Source: Nereocystis luetkeana
Lineage: Eukaryota > Sar > Phaeophyceae > Laminariales > Laminariaceae
Direction: 5' to 3'
Length of the DNA: 64,000 nt
Assembly: GCA_031213475.1 (NCBI GenBank)
Contig: JARUPZ010000035.1
Span: 1,873,699 to 1,937,698, forward strand
The notes below the pieces were generated by a model, which was given only the letters and a program-made list of their open reading frames with translations, was not told the DNA's origin and made no database searches. This document shows positions 1 to 10,500 of this stretch, in pieces (the first letter of the stretch is position 1; the number at the start of each line of letters is the position of its first letter). The position numbers were made by a program, and so were the translations under genes.

Positions 1-1260
1 CCGAAAAAACACGTCAGCTGGTCTTGTACCATAGCACTTGGCCACCATCGGCGTGAGCGCTGCCACACAGTTGACCAAGTCCGCACAAGTCCGCAAGCAC
101 CGCCGTCCTTTTCGCAACGTTAAAGACGCTGGAGAGGTCAGAGATGACAAACCAGTTACCCACCTCGTGCAGCGTTCGTGCCCTTAGTCCCACATACTCC
201 CCTCCCCTGGGCAAGACGAACCCAAACTTCCTCACCTCTCTGTTGACCTCCTCCAACCGCGGCCGCTACCGTCGCATGGACCCTACGGTGATGAGCCTCC
301 TCCATGTCTTTCCCACGCAAACCGACCGACACTGCTCCCCTTCGTAACGCGGCCAGGCTAGACTGCAAGAAGAAGAGCTGGCAGAACTCTGGCTGGAAAG
401 CGTCAGGCTCGTCGACGATTCTCCGCCAGAAGGCTGTTATTCCCCGACCGAACTCCTCCCGCCCGATGTCGGTGTGGATAGATGGGCTGCAGGTGCGCGG
501 ACGGACCGTTGGCCGTCGTTTCCGGGGCCCGATAGGGTGCTGCGGGAGTTGATGACGTCGAAGAGCACCTCGGAGGCGTACTCGTCAACCAAGCGCCACG
601 GGGAGACAATCCATCTTCGACGTCGGTGGCGCTCGCTAGGCCTGCAGCCGCCACCGCCGTCGCAGCCGCGAACACGGTGGCGTGGTCTTCGGAGGGGAAC
701 TTGACCACCAGCGTGTCCCGCGTCCTCTCGTCTCCGGCTGATTGTAACTCTGCCAAATGGTTGCGTGCTGCCGCTTTGACCCCCTCCCGCGTGGCGACAC
801 GCCGACGACGCTCGTTCGAGCTTCGCCTCCTCCGGAGCTTCTTGGGTGGCATCCGGTTACCTCGAGTCCCCTCGCCTGATGTACGCCATTAGCCATGGGA
901 GCAGGAGGACTGTGCCCCAGTGCTCTCCACCAATACGAACCTCTGTCGCCTTTTGACCCGACCGTCTGGTGTGGTGGAGCAGGGCCGGCCTGAGGCATCA
1001 TAACTCGATCGCTCGCCGGAGCGAGTTTGGCGTCGCCGAGTCCCGGTTCAACCGGTGCTCTCCCACGGTGTGGTTCGAGGATGCCAAGCACATGGACGCC
1101 CAGGCGCGCGTGTGTGCCTGCCGACTGCGGCGGGCTGCACTTTTGTGCCGGTTGCGAGACGTCGCCCCAGGTCATCCAAGGACACGGCATCGAGTGGTGG
1201 CCCTACACCCAGGCCATTCTGGTCCCATCCGCACCAAATACCTCGGCTGCGTAGGTCCTC
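1..1260 (-). pseudogene. Degenerate non-LTR retrotransposon reverse-transcriptase fragment (truncated by window edge)
   Basis: Read on the minus strand, consecutive frames give a reverse-transcriptase-like protein broken by frameshifts. One segment (about 852-600) is basic and charged, the next (about 480-330) holds the phrase GRGITAFWRRIVDEP, and the last (256-14) contains LEEVNREVRKFG and a motif-A-like stretch ISDLSSVFNVAKRTAVL. Another frame then gives ALTPMVAKCYGTRPADVF up to the window edge. At least three frame changes are needed, so no intact protein can be made. I recall similar proteins among repetitive elements of algal genomes; this is from memory. The relic at 62600-63310 looks like the C-terminal part of the same family. 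Where the element starts near 1260 is uncertain. Confidence 0.7.
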
Positions 1261-3540
1261 GCCGCCTGCGGTCTTCAGGGACGGTGAACAAATCGGGAGA
1301 ACCACAACACAACGAACGACGATCCCTGAGGTTTTTGTTATGGTATGCCCTCTCCCCTGTTGCGGCGTTCTGATTCGTAGCAAGTGTCGCCTCATAAAAC
1401 CTAGCAGGCGTTATCGCCTGCCTGGGGGATTAATCTCTCGCCCTTTCGTTCAGAAGGCATCCGGCGAGCGACTAGGGGATTCAACGCACAAAGTACCTGG
1501 GAACCCGAGAGAAGCTGTTACGTACTAAGAGTTAGAGCCGACTGCGGCGCAGCCGGTGCAGGTGGTTTCCGATATATCGCGGATCGGGTCAGGTCTGCGA
1601 CCACAGCCCGACCCGCCAGGTTTTACCGGGTCCGTGGACAGAAAAAAGTTGACGGCTACAGCATCATTGGCTACCTACGTGCATACTGTTTTTGGATGGG
1701 GGATGATGAAAATCGGTGTATAAACTGCATTGCAAGGAGTCTTTACAACACGTATATATATAGCCCAGCATTATCCTATACCTGGTACACTCGTACTCGT
1801 ACTTGTGGGCCCTCACACTACGAACTCCCACAACGGTTGCACCACTCTGAACGAAAACACATCAGGATTCGTTTACAACAGAATGGTAGTGGGAATTAAC
1901 ATGAAAACCAAACGCTACTTACGGTTGCGGCCAGAACAATACCACTCTGTCTCTAAATGTGAGGACCGTTTGTACATCGACATTCAATAAAAAAGGTTCT
2001 TCTGTTTCGGGGCAGAGTGATATGTACCATAGATACCACAGGTACCGAACTTTAAGACCATACCCATATCCCGTTTCAGAGAGAAACCCCCACTTGACAC
2101 TGCCGGGGTATTTTACAGCCTGCTATAGTCTCCCCCCCGCCCCCCCAGACCCCCCCCCATTTTTTCCACCAAGGCCATTGTGCACCTCTGCTGTCAACTG
2201 TACAGGATTTTAGTTTCCTTGTGAGGGGTGTCAGACTGACAGGTTTTTCGAATGCCCGATTCAGAATACCCTAGGTAGGGAATACTCGTGTCTGGAATCA
2301 ACATTAATACGGTGATATGATTTGGTTCCTGTGAAATGTGCAAAGAAAGCCAGAATTCACGGTTTTCCTTCCCATTGTCTTGGGGAATAGCGACGCTGGT
2401 CTTCGATCAAGTGAAATACGAACTGTGCAGACGCGGAGTGCGATTTCTCGCCGACCATACGGAGCAAAACGGCAAGATTTCCCGGGCAGCGGCGGGTGGC
2501 ACGTGTGAAGCCATCCCCGCGAGCGCGTGGCCGTGGCGTGCTCGAGGCCGGAACTACGGTAAAAACATCACGTTCAAATGACCGAGGTAAAATAACTGCT
2601 CTAAAAAAAGAGTGGTGAAAAAAATGCGGGCTCGAATAGACCGGGTTTATTTTATAGAGGAAACAGAAACTAAACCCTAATGAGGGATCTAGCAAAGTCC
2701 AAACCAAACCAAACGATGACACATATAAAAATCCACCTATTGAATTGTCTGCTTTGTTAATATTGATAATCAAAATCGAAAAATGTCGCCGACGGCCGAA
2801 ATAATAGGAGGAGGAGGGGGAGCTCGAACCTTGCCCCCCCCTGCCCCCCCCCCCCCGCTCACGGCCATCTGGACCACCCGAGACGAATGGCGACACAAGG
2901 TCTGTCTCTTCCTAAGTAGGTTCGTCACACTACGCACGGGTATATCCATCGGTCTACACCTGCGATCAACCTCCCCCAGGAGCACACACTCCTTACCAAT
3001 TATACCGTACAAGGCAGCAAAAACAAAGAAGAAAAAAAAAGAGAGAGCATTTTTTGAGACAAAAGACCATGCGATACTCAACCGACCAACGAAGTACGTA
3101 CATCAACGGCAGCTCAGTAAGCTATGAAAAGCAGTACACAACCCAGCCAACTGCAGCAAGCAGATAGTTAAGGTAGACGTTAGTAGCCACACACAACCAA
3201 CTGACTTGACTATTAACCGATACCGTCGTGCGAAACCAGTGCATGCAGCGCAGAGAAAAAAAAGGGAAAAAACCAATAAAAAACAGAGCAGCAGCGTTGT
3301 TTTACCATTCAACACGATGCCAATCAATAAACCAACCGACCAACGTACCAACTACAGCAGCAGAAGCGGATTAAAGAAATACCTGGTAGCATTGATGGTA
3401 GCAGAAGAAGGGGAAGCGAACATGAAAAAAAGGACACAAAACTACAACACTACTACCACCTGTTGTCAGTACCACCATTGTTTGTAGAATAAAACAAAAA
3501 AGGCTGCGCGTACGGTAACTCCACCCAACCACGGTGTTGG
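1261..3540. other. Non-genic repeat-containing stretch
   Basis: I see no convincing gene. The stretch holds a GGGTC/GACCC-rich patch (1575-1640), a family D element (about 1850-2030), homopyrimidine and poly(C) tracts (2130-2170, 2838-2860), and open frames of low-complexity composition only. Confidence 0.5.
1850..2030. repeat. Family D short inverted-repeat element
   Basis: The ends carry the family signature ACCACTCTG and its complement CAGAGTG, with internal AAACGGTCC-like segments as in the other copies. Two or three overlapping copies may be present. Orientation is ambiguous because the element is partly palindromic. Confidence 0.5.
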
Positions 3541-3548
3541 TGTGGTGG

Positions 3549-3632
3549 GGGGGGGGGGGGGGGGGGGGGTGTACTCGATAGGAGAGATGTACTCGATCTC
3601 ATGCATGGCCGTAGTCGTATGACCATAGTTGG
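3549..3632 (-). mobile_element. Family A poly(C)-tailed retroposon, 5'-truncated copy
   Basis: A run of about 20 G is followed by TGTACTCGATAGGAGAG and CATGCATGGCCGTAGTCG. On the minus strand this is the 3' end of family A followed by a poly(C) tail. Only about 60 bp of the element body remain, as expected for a 5'-truncated retroposon insertion. Confidence 0.7.
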
Positions 3633-4028
3633 TGTGGTGGGGGGGGGCTAAGGTAACCAACCGGGCTGTTGCCGTAACGACAACGGCCGGGCTTGGTGGC
3701 CACTGCAGCAACAAAAACCGGGCGGCCCGGGCGCTTGCCGCAACAACAAAAACTCGAGCGCGAGTGCACTGCCGCCATCACCTGACTGCAAGTACTGCTC
3801 TTGTATCTACTGCTTGGTGGTACCGTTCCTAACCAACCCGCCCCACCAAGGCTGTTGCGTTGCTGGGCGCCTGTCAACCCACCGAGCATCTCAACAACGA
3901 AAACAAATGCGCGTGCGCCACACAACAACGGCCACGGCAGCTACATACAGCATCAGCAGCAGTCGAGTCCCGAATACCCAGAGTCACAAGAAGCCGCGAC
4001 AACGTTAAAATTTCCGAAACACTACTGA

Positions 4029-4058
4029 AGCTGCAGCAGCAGCAGCAGCAGCAGCAGC
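4029..4058. repeat. (CAG)n microsatellite
   Basis: About ten CAG/GCA units lie inside a wider CAG-rich stretch (3950-4400). Open frames over it are poly-Gln/Ala-like and have no recognisable domain. Confidence 0.85.
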
Positions 4059-4794
4059 CGAGCCTTAAAAGGCTAGCGTAATAACAAGCAGACAAGCTAG
4101 CGTCAAGCACGCGACACGATAACAGCCACAGCGAGCACCGAATATTCAACAACCATAGCCCAACAGATGCAGGTGCATACACTACTAATAGCAGCAGGAG
4201 CAGCTGCCGCGTCCAAACCGACTAGCGCCACAAGAACCCACGGTGATCGCGTGAAGGACGGTACCCCAGCAGCAGGTACGTATACAGCACCAACACCAGG
4301 CACAAAAACTAGCGCCAGCTACGAGTACACCAGCACACCAGCACCGGCACAGCAGCAGCAACCAGCACCAGGAGCGGTGGCAGCCGCAACTAACTCGAAA
4401 CAGCTACTGTACGTACAAGTACACGTGTAGCGTCAGAAGGAATTACGACTATACTTGACGTTGTAAGGGGTGTCATGCCGATCGAAGCACGAGGCGCAGA
4501 CGCTTTTGCCGCGGTAGCAGCAAGCGTAGCATGGGGGAAACATGTTCCGAGAGGCTCCTGCGTCACCTCAGAGCTCTACATCTCTCACCCGACAATCGGC
4601 TTAAGAACCAAAACCGAAAGCATGAATCAGATATAAAACGGTAAACAATCCCACGGCCTACAGCTAGTGGCAACACTAACGCATATTGCCTTGTAAGGCA
4701 TACCAGGTACGCCTTATTGGGAAGTTCCTGTGTAGGGGAGTCCCTCGTCAGGTCACAAACATATACACAGATCATCGCACACATAATCGATTCC

Positions 4795-5046
4795 CACAGT
4801 TCATGGTCTAGATCTTTCGAGGCAGATAGATGATCTATAATCCCGATCTCGAATGATCTACAGTACCTGGTAGCTCATATTGCCGGGTGGGACCCGTACA
4901 ATCCGCATCATCCATCAGCAGCGCATGTTTCCTGGGTTGGATCTGCACTATGCAGATTCTGCACAACCTCTCACAACGGCGGGTGAGGAACTAGATCATC
5001 TCCAGATAGAATGATCTATCTGTAGATCTGTCCGAGGTGTGCAATG
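4795..5046 (-). mobile_element. Family C repeat (about 250 bp)
   Basis: This copy has the family landmarks: GGCAGATAGATGATCTAT near one end, TTGCCGGGTGGGACCCGTA in the middle, CTCACAACGGCGGGTGAGGA next, and a terminal GATCTGTCCGAGGTGTG. The strand is arbitrary, set relative to the copy at 35160-35420. No coding capacity. It is dispersed at six sites in the window. Confidence 0.75.
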
Positions 5047-5664
5047 TTTTAGGCCAAGACGTGCCCTATTAAGGCATGCCCTATCGCACAGCCGGACGTG
5101 TCTGGCATGTAAGCGCCTTCAACAGGCGAATGGTTGAACACCCCTTTTTGCGACCTTCCTCGGCCAAAAACAGGCAAGAGGAGGGGACAACGGCAAAATC
5201 AACAGCGATAACAAAAACGCGGCAACACCACCTACTTCTTCAAGAGAGGTGCGGTGCTGGTGTAGAGCAGTAGGTTAACCCCAAACCCAACCGCTACACA
5301 GCCAGCAATCAAACGACCACATAATCAGGAATCGAAGGCTACATGGGCAGCCATCAACGGCTGTATGATCAGATATCAACGGCTATAAAGTAAGTAACCA
5401 ACGAGTATATGGCCAGTAATCAACGGCTATATGGTGAGTCGGTCATCAATGACTGCATGGTCCGTCACCAATGGCTATATCAAAGTATTTTTCGCCCGGT
5501 GCTGCTACATTGGCCGCAGTCTGGATGTTGGGAGCAAGCAAACGACGCAACGGCTACCAGCCGCCTTCGGGAGGTAACCTGCGAGAAGCATCCCTCCAAC
5601 CCTCGAGCGACCCCAAAACACAGCCCTGCTCCATCGCAATACCAAATTCCGCAACATCACAGTC

Positions 5665-5790
5665 ACACCTCTCGCTCTCTCTCTCCCTCGTTCTCTCGCT
5701 CTCTTCTCCTCTCTCTCCCTCCCTCTCTTTCTCCCTCCCCCCCTCTCTCACTCTCTATTTTTCTCTCTCATCTCCCACTATCCCTCCTTT
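5665..5790. repeat. CT-rich polypyrimidine tract
   Basis: The plus strand is almost purely C and T for about 125 bases, with CTCTCTCTCTC cores. It lies just downstream of the stop of the small minus-strand ORF ending at 5802, so it would fall in that gene's 3' region. Confidence 0.8.
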
Positions 5791-5801
5791 TCATCCACGC
5801 T

Positions 5802-6056
5802 TCATTTCGAAAACATAGAAGAGATAGAACCGGCGATGCCAGACAGTATCCCGTCTCCTTGGGCACCACCACCCCCACCACCGCCACCCGCCCCTACCCC
5901 CGCCCCCCCTCCCCCTTCCACGTTAGCACTGTCAATACCCTCTTCCACCTGCTGCCGTACAGCAGCCGTCGTCGTTGATTCTGACTCCGAACCGTCTACT
6001 GCGCTCTCCTGAGCTTCGATTTCAGCCGCGTCTGTCTCGGAAACCTTGCCCGCCAT
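5802..6056 (-). CDS. Putative small acidic/Gly-rich protein, 84 aa, unknown function
   Basis: A single open frame reads from ATG at 6056 to a stop at 5802. The N-terminal half is acidic and Glu/Ser-rich (VSETDAAEIEAQESAV). A Gly/Ala tract follows at about residues 48-65. The C-terminus, GILSGIAGSISSMFSK, is an amphipathic-helix-like segment. No family is recognised and no transmembrane segment or signal peptide is seen. The frame stays open upstream to 6161, but that part is proline-rich and looks untranslated, so I chose the internal Met. The gene lies about 1.3 kb downstream of the hydroxylase and on the same strand. In favour of coding are the balanced composition outside the Gly tract and a clean stop. 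Against it, the Gly tract is low complexity and there is no homolog in view. Confidence 0.4.
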   Translation of the reverse strand: MAGKVSETDAAEIEAQESAVDGSESESTTTAAVRQQVEEGIDSANVEGGGGAGVGAGGGGGGGGAQGDGILSGIAGSISSMFSK

Positions 6057-6608
6057 TTGAGCCAGCGCGAACCTGTATAAAACACCACCGAGAAAACCAC
6101 GCCGAAGGAAGGGGGGGAGGAGGGGGGGGGGGGGGGTGGCGGGTTGGTTTTCAACACACATTTTGAGGCGACATTTTGAGGAGAGAGGAACTTGGGCAAC
6201 ACGGCTGAGGAAGGTAACACTGCCCCCACCCCCACCACGTCCCCAAATTCCGCAAAAGAGCGAACTTCAGCGTGGGGCGGCGACGGCGGACGCAAGCTTC
6301 CCAACCATTTTTTTTTTTGGAAGCACCTTTTTTTTCTTCTATACCTCTCCGCTTCTCCCCCCCACCCCCCTTTTAGTTGGCGTGTAAAAATAACACAAAA
6401 CTAATGCCTGGTACCATGGATGCCCTCACCAGGTGCGCTACAATCCCGTCGTCTAGCACGTCGGGTACGCTTTAATAAAAAACGATTACATCCAATAACC
6501 CCGCCCTTTTCCGACCCCTACAAACCACCAACCCCCCCAGTTTTCAACCACCACAACACCACCAACCCCCGCCCCCCACGACCGCCGCCCCCACATCTTT
6601 TATATCTT

Positions 6609-7125
6609 ATATAGGTTGGGCTTTCGTCGGTTGGCAACGACACTGTAAAACATGCCGCTTTCTACTTGAGCTAGACAACCAGGGTACCTATTTTTTTTTT
6701 TTGGCGGCCGGTCACATCTGGCGGTCGAGTTGATCACTTGTGCGGGGAGAACCTTTACTCCGCCCAAGGGAATGGTCGTATCACTTAGTGTTCATGGTAA
6801 GGCACGTAAGAGGCAGTTACATGGAACTCCCATTGCCGTCTCTGGAAGTGGTCACACCGGGAAACAAATTAACTCATTGAAGTTGTCATCCGCATGCAAG
6901 TCCGCCCGACAAGCGGGTCTTAGTAGGATGCAGCTCACTCTTCCTGCTATTGATGTTCGCCGGACTCACGGCGCTTCGCGCTTGGTGCAAGCAACGTCTG
7001 CCTGGTCGGTGAAAACCCAACCTACTCCGTCCCGGCATTGTAGGGATGCGAGGAGTCTATGGTCATACGACCACGGCCATGCATGGCATCAGTACACCCC
7101 ACCTCCGCATCCCCCCCATCCCCCT
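6609..7125 (+). mobile_element. Family A poly(C)-tailed retroposon, near full length
   Basis: In plus orientation this copy runs from GGTTGGGCTTTCGTCGGTTG through AAGAGGCAGTTACATGGAA, AGTAGGATGCAGCTCACTC and CTGCCTGGTCGGTGAAAACC to GACCACGGCCATGCATGGCA and AGTACACCCC, ending in C-rich DNA. It matches the full copy at 16650-17205 in reverse complement. A long open frame across it (6730-7437) runs through repeat sequence and is not a host gene. Confidence 0.75.
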
Positions 7126-7133
7126 TCTTCTAC

Positions 7134-7166
7134 CCCGACTCACGCCGAGGGCATTTTGGAGGGGTC
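7134..7166 (-). repeat. Duplicated 3' end of the hydroxylase terminal exon
   Basis: The bases ACTCACGCCGAGGGCAT followed by GGAGGGGTC repeat, with small changes, the last coding bases and stop codon of the hydroxylase gene at about 7380-7408. This is a short partial copy about 245 bp downstream. Confidence 0.6.
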
Positions 7167-7177
7167 ACCCCCCCCCC

Positions 7178-7245
7178 CCCCCCCCGTCTCGAAAGGGATG
7201 CGTGGTCAATGGTCAAATGACTATGGCAAGCAACAAATGAATACG
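7178..7245 (+). mobile_element. LINE1 3'-end fragment
   Basis: After a C run come TCTCGAAAGGGATGCGTGG, TCAAATGACTATGGCAAGCA and ACAAATGAATACGCG. This is the 3' terminus of the LINE1 element seen complete at 17240-17300, here severely 5'-truncated. Confidence 0.65.
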
Positions 7246-7254
7246 CGCCCCTCC

Positions 7255-7350
7255 GTCCCGGGCATCGTAGCGTTGCGGATGCGACGGTCTATGGTCATAC
7301 GACTACGGCCATGCATGACAATGAGTACCCCCCCCCCCCCCCTCCCTCCC
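7255..7350 (+). mobile_element. Family A retroposon fragment with poly(C) tail
   Basis: The copy contains CGTCCCGGGCATCGTAGCG, GGTCATACGACTACGGCC and CATGCATGACAATGAGTACC, followed by about 15 C. It is the 3' end of family A, 5'-truncated. Confidence 0.7.
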
Positions 7351-7381
7351 CCCTCCCCCGAGCCGAGACCCCTCCCCCCAC

Positions 7382-7558
7382 TCACGCCGAGGGCATCCCG
7401 GAGGGGTCGTAGTGCTGCCAGCCCTTCTCCGCGGTGACCCCCCTCCTCATCCACAGTGTGGCGATCCACTTTGTCCCCTTGATGATGGGGCAGCCCGAGT
7501 GCCTCGTGCGCCCCTTGTCCGTCCTGTTGTCCGGACCCAGGTAGGAAAAGAACACCGC
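7382..7558 (-). CDS. Hydroxylase exon 10 (terminal)
   Basis: It follows an AAAAAACAG acceptor and encodes [16 protein letters not shown] and [18 protein letters not shown], which hold the distal iron-binding His and the 2-oxoglutarate-binding Lys. It ends with [11 protein letters not shown] and a TGA stop. Confidence 0.93.
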   Translation of the reverse strand, partial: AVFFSYLGPDNRTDKGRTRHSGCPIIKGTKWIATLWMRRGVTAEKGWQHYDPSGMPSA

Positions 7559-10500
7559 CTGTTTTTTTCGCGGGGTGGGTGTGGGAGGGGGAGGGGGGGG
7601 GGGGGGGGGGAGGGTGTACTCATTATCATGCATGGCCGTAGTCGTATGACCATAGACCCTCGCATCCCTACAATGCCGGGGACGGAGCTCGTCGGGTTTT
7701 CACGGACCAAGAAGACATTGCTCGCACCGAACCAAAAAAATCGGAGTTGGGGCGAGGGGATGGGATGGGAGAGGGTGGGTCAGGGTTAGGGTAGGGAGAG
7801 GGGGTAGGGGTTGGGGTAGGCGGGGGTGGGGCAGGGGATGAGGGAGGGGGTAGGGGTGAGGGAGGGGGCGGGGGTAGGGGTGGGGAGGTGCGGGCAGGGG
7901 CAGGGGCAGGGGTAGGATTTGGGGTTGGGGTGGAGGGAGGGGTTGTCTAGGGTTCGGGAGGGGGTAGGGATTGGGGTAGGAGTTGGGGGTAGTAGGAGCA
8001 GGGGTGGGGCACGTAGTAAGGGAGGGAGGGGGGGGGGCAGGGGTAGTGGTGAGGGTAGGGGTGGGGTGTGTGGAACTGCGTAGGGGTAGAGGGGTGGGGG
8101 CGGGAGTTAGGGGGTGGGGGAGTGGAAGGGACGTGTTTGCACAGTTTGCCGTGGGCGGCGGATGGTTACACCTGTCCCTTATTTCCGTCGATGAAAAGAC
8201 GTGGGACGAGTGTTGGGATATCATATATCGTTTCCTTCGGTAGGTCGAAACATTAAATATCGAACTTTCGGTGAACGATACCCTGGTATATGCAGTAGTA
8301 TCGGCCCGATTCTCGTTCGATTCTACACCTATTGTGGTGTCGATACATGCTTTGTTTTCCCTGCTCTTTCTGTCTGTTGGTGAAGACGTCGGTATGTTCA
8401 GTGATGGATATCGCATCCGATCTTTCGACATATCGGAAGTTGAAAAATCGAAATTTACGATATATCGGAACGTGCAATATCGGAACTTCGATACATCTGA
8501 ACATGAAATATCGAAATATGGGATATCGAACTTTCGACCTATCGGACTGTGCAATATCAGCACTTCGATATATCGGAAAATGAGATATCGAACTTTCAAT
8601 AGATAGATATATATATCGCAATATTGAATATTGAACTTTCGATGTATCGGCCTATGAAATGTCGGCATATAAAATATCGGACTTTCGTACATCGTACCGA
8701 ACTCGAATCTCGTTCCGTAATCCAGCAGAGATGCCTTGTACGAGTAGCCATTTCAATAGTGCAGTGCTTTCTTCACCTGGCCCTTTTTCCCATTGATGAA
8801 CACGTCCGCTGAACTGAACGTCGTGCCGCCCCCAATCTTCGCCTGCTCGCAGTAAATCACCTAACAAAAGCACACAGCAGCAGTAGCTTGGTTGAGTTGA
8901 GTGAGGTTGAGTTGAGGCTGGTGGAGTCAACCCCTTGGAATTACTGGAGTAATTCGGCGACAGACCACGTGGTACTCCTGTGGTATTTGGCGACAAACTA
9001 CTCGACCCCTTTACAACCGCAGTCCCGTTTCGTGGACAAATCACTTGGGATTAGACTGGTTTGTCCCCAAATCGGGACTGCGGTACTAAAGGGGTCAAGA
9101 GTCAACACTTATCGACAAAATAGTTGGAATCAGTATGTAGCGACAAACTACTTGGGAATAGTGAAGAGTGGGATATTTTTTGCGGTGTTTATAAAGGGTT
9201 GCCGGTGAGTTATTAATATTTATTAGCTGACTTCCGGTCAAGTTGAGTTGAATTGATCACAGTCGCAACGCGTCCGCCTGGTCAACCCCACTCCCCCCCG
9301 CCCTGTCCCTACAGCAGCAGCAACGACTGAAATAACGCTTCCCATTTGTCAGAACTCCTCCCCTCTCCCCCCTCCCTCCCTAGTAACAACTGCAGAGGTG
9401 TAACAATAACGAACAAGGCTTCACCATGGAGGCAACGCGTCCGCCTGGTCGGACCCCCCCCCCTCCCCCCTATTAACAAGAAACAATGGATAACACGGCA
9501 CCATGGTGGCAACGCACCCGCCTCTGATCCATCCCTTCCCCTCCCTTAAAACCGTAAAAAACGCCTGCTCGGAATTCCTTCCCCCCGCCCCAGCCCCCCC
9601 CCCCCACTCTCCTACTAATTGAAACTGTCATCCATGTGCAAGTGCGCCTCACAAGCGGTTTTTAGTAGGATACGGCTCACCCTGCACACGACTCGCCGAA
9701 CACGTCACGGAGCTTCGCGCTTGGTGCAAGCAATATCTGCCTGGTCGGTGAAAACTCAACGCCCTCCGTCCCGGCGTTGTAGGGATGCGAGGGTCTATAT
9801 GCTCATACGTATACGGCTACGCATGAATTCGAGTACACCCTCCCCTCCCCTCGCCTCCCTCCCTACTAGACCAAGTAACGAAAAAAAACATGGTGGCGTC
9901 CTTCCTCCCCTCCCACCCTCCCTATTAACAACACAAAATGAAAAACGCCACAACATAATGGTGGCGTCCTTCACCCCCCCCCCCCCCCCCTCCTACTAAC
10001 AAACAACTATTGAAAAACGCCTCACCATGGTGGCAATGCGTCCGCCTGGTCGGAACTCTGCCCCCGTGCAGTCGCCGTCGCAGTGGGGCCGGTACTCGTC
10101 GTCCGGGCCGTACTTGATCACGCTGAACCCCTCCTGTCCCGGCAGAGGGAGGTCGTATCCGGTGACGTGGTTCGCGAAGGCGTACCCGCGCCTGGTAACC
10201 AGGGGAACACAACGTCGGGTTATTCATTCGCGTTATAACCCTTTTAGCACCGCACTCCCATTTGGGGGGACAAAACCAGTCTAACTCTAAGTACTTTGTC
10301 CCCAAAACGGGATCGCGGTTCTAAAAGGCCTAAGTTCGAAATATTATAAAATAGATATACAGCAGTAGATATGTAAACATACTTACATTTATCTTTTTTT
10401 TTTAATTACTTGATTATAAGGACCTGCTTCGCGCTGAGCGAGTCTTTACCACGAATTTTTGTCGCTTCTACGATTTTTGTTCTCTTCGCGTTCTTTGGAT

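Noticed and set aside
403-852. 149-codon basic minus-strand ORF as a stand-alone gene
   Set aside because: Reading on into other frames gives continuous retrotransposon similarity, so it is one piece of a frameshifted relic.
6730-7437. 235-codon plus-strand open frame
   Set aside because: It spans a family A retroposon and a LINE1 end; the other family A copies do not keep the frame open.
7700-8692. 330-codon proline-rich minus-strand open frame
   Set aside because: It runs through the GGGGTAGGGG array and the ATATCG repeats; its Pro/Leu/Tyr-rich content is a by-product of repeat composition and it overlaps a hydroxylase intron.
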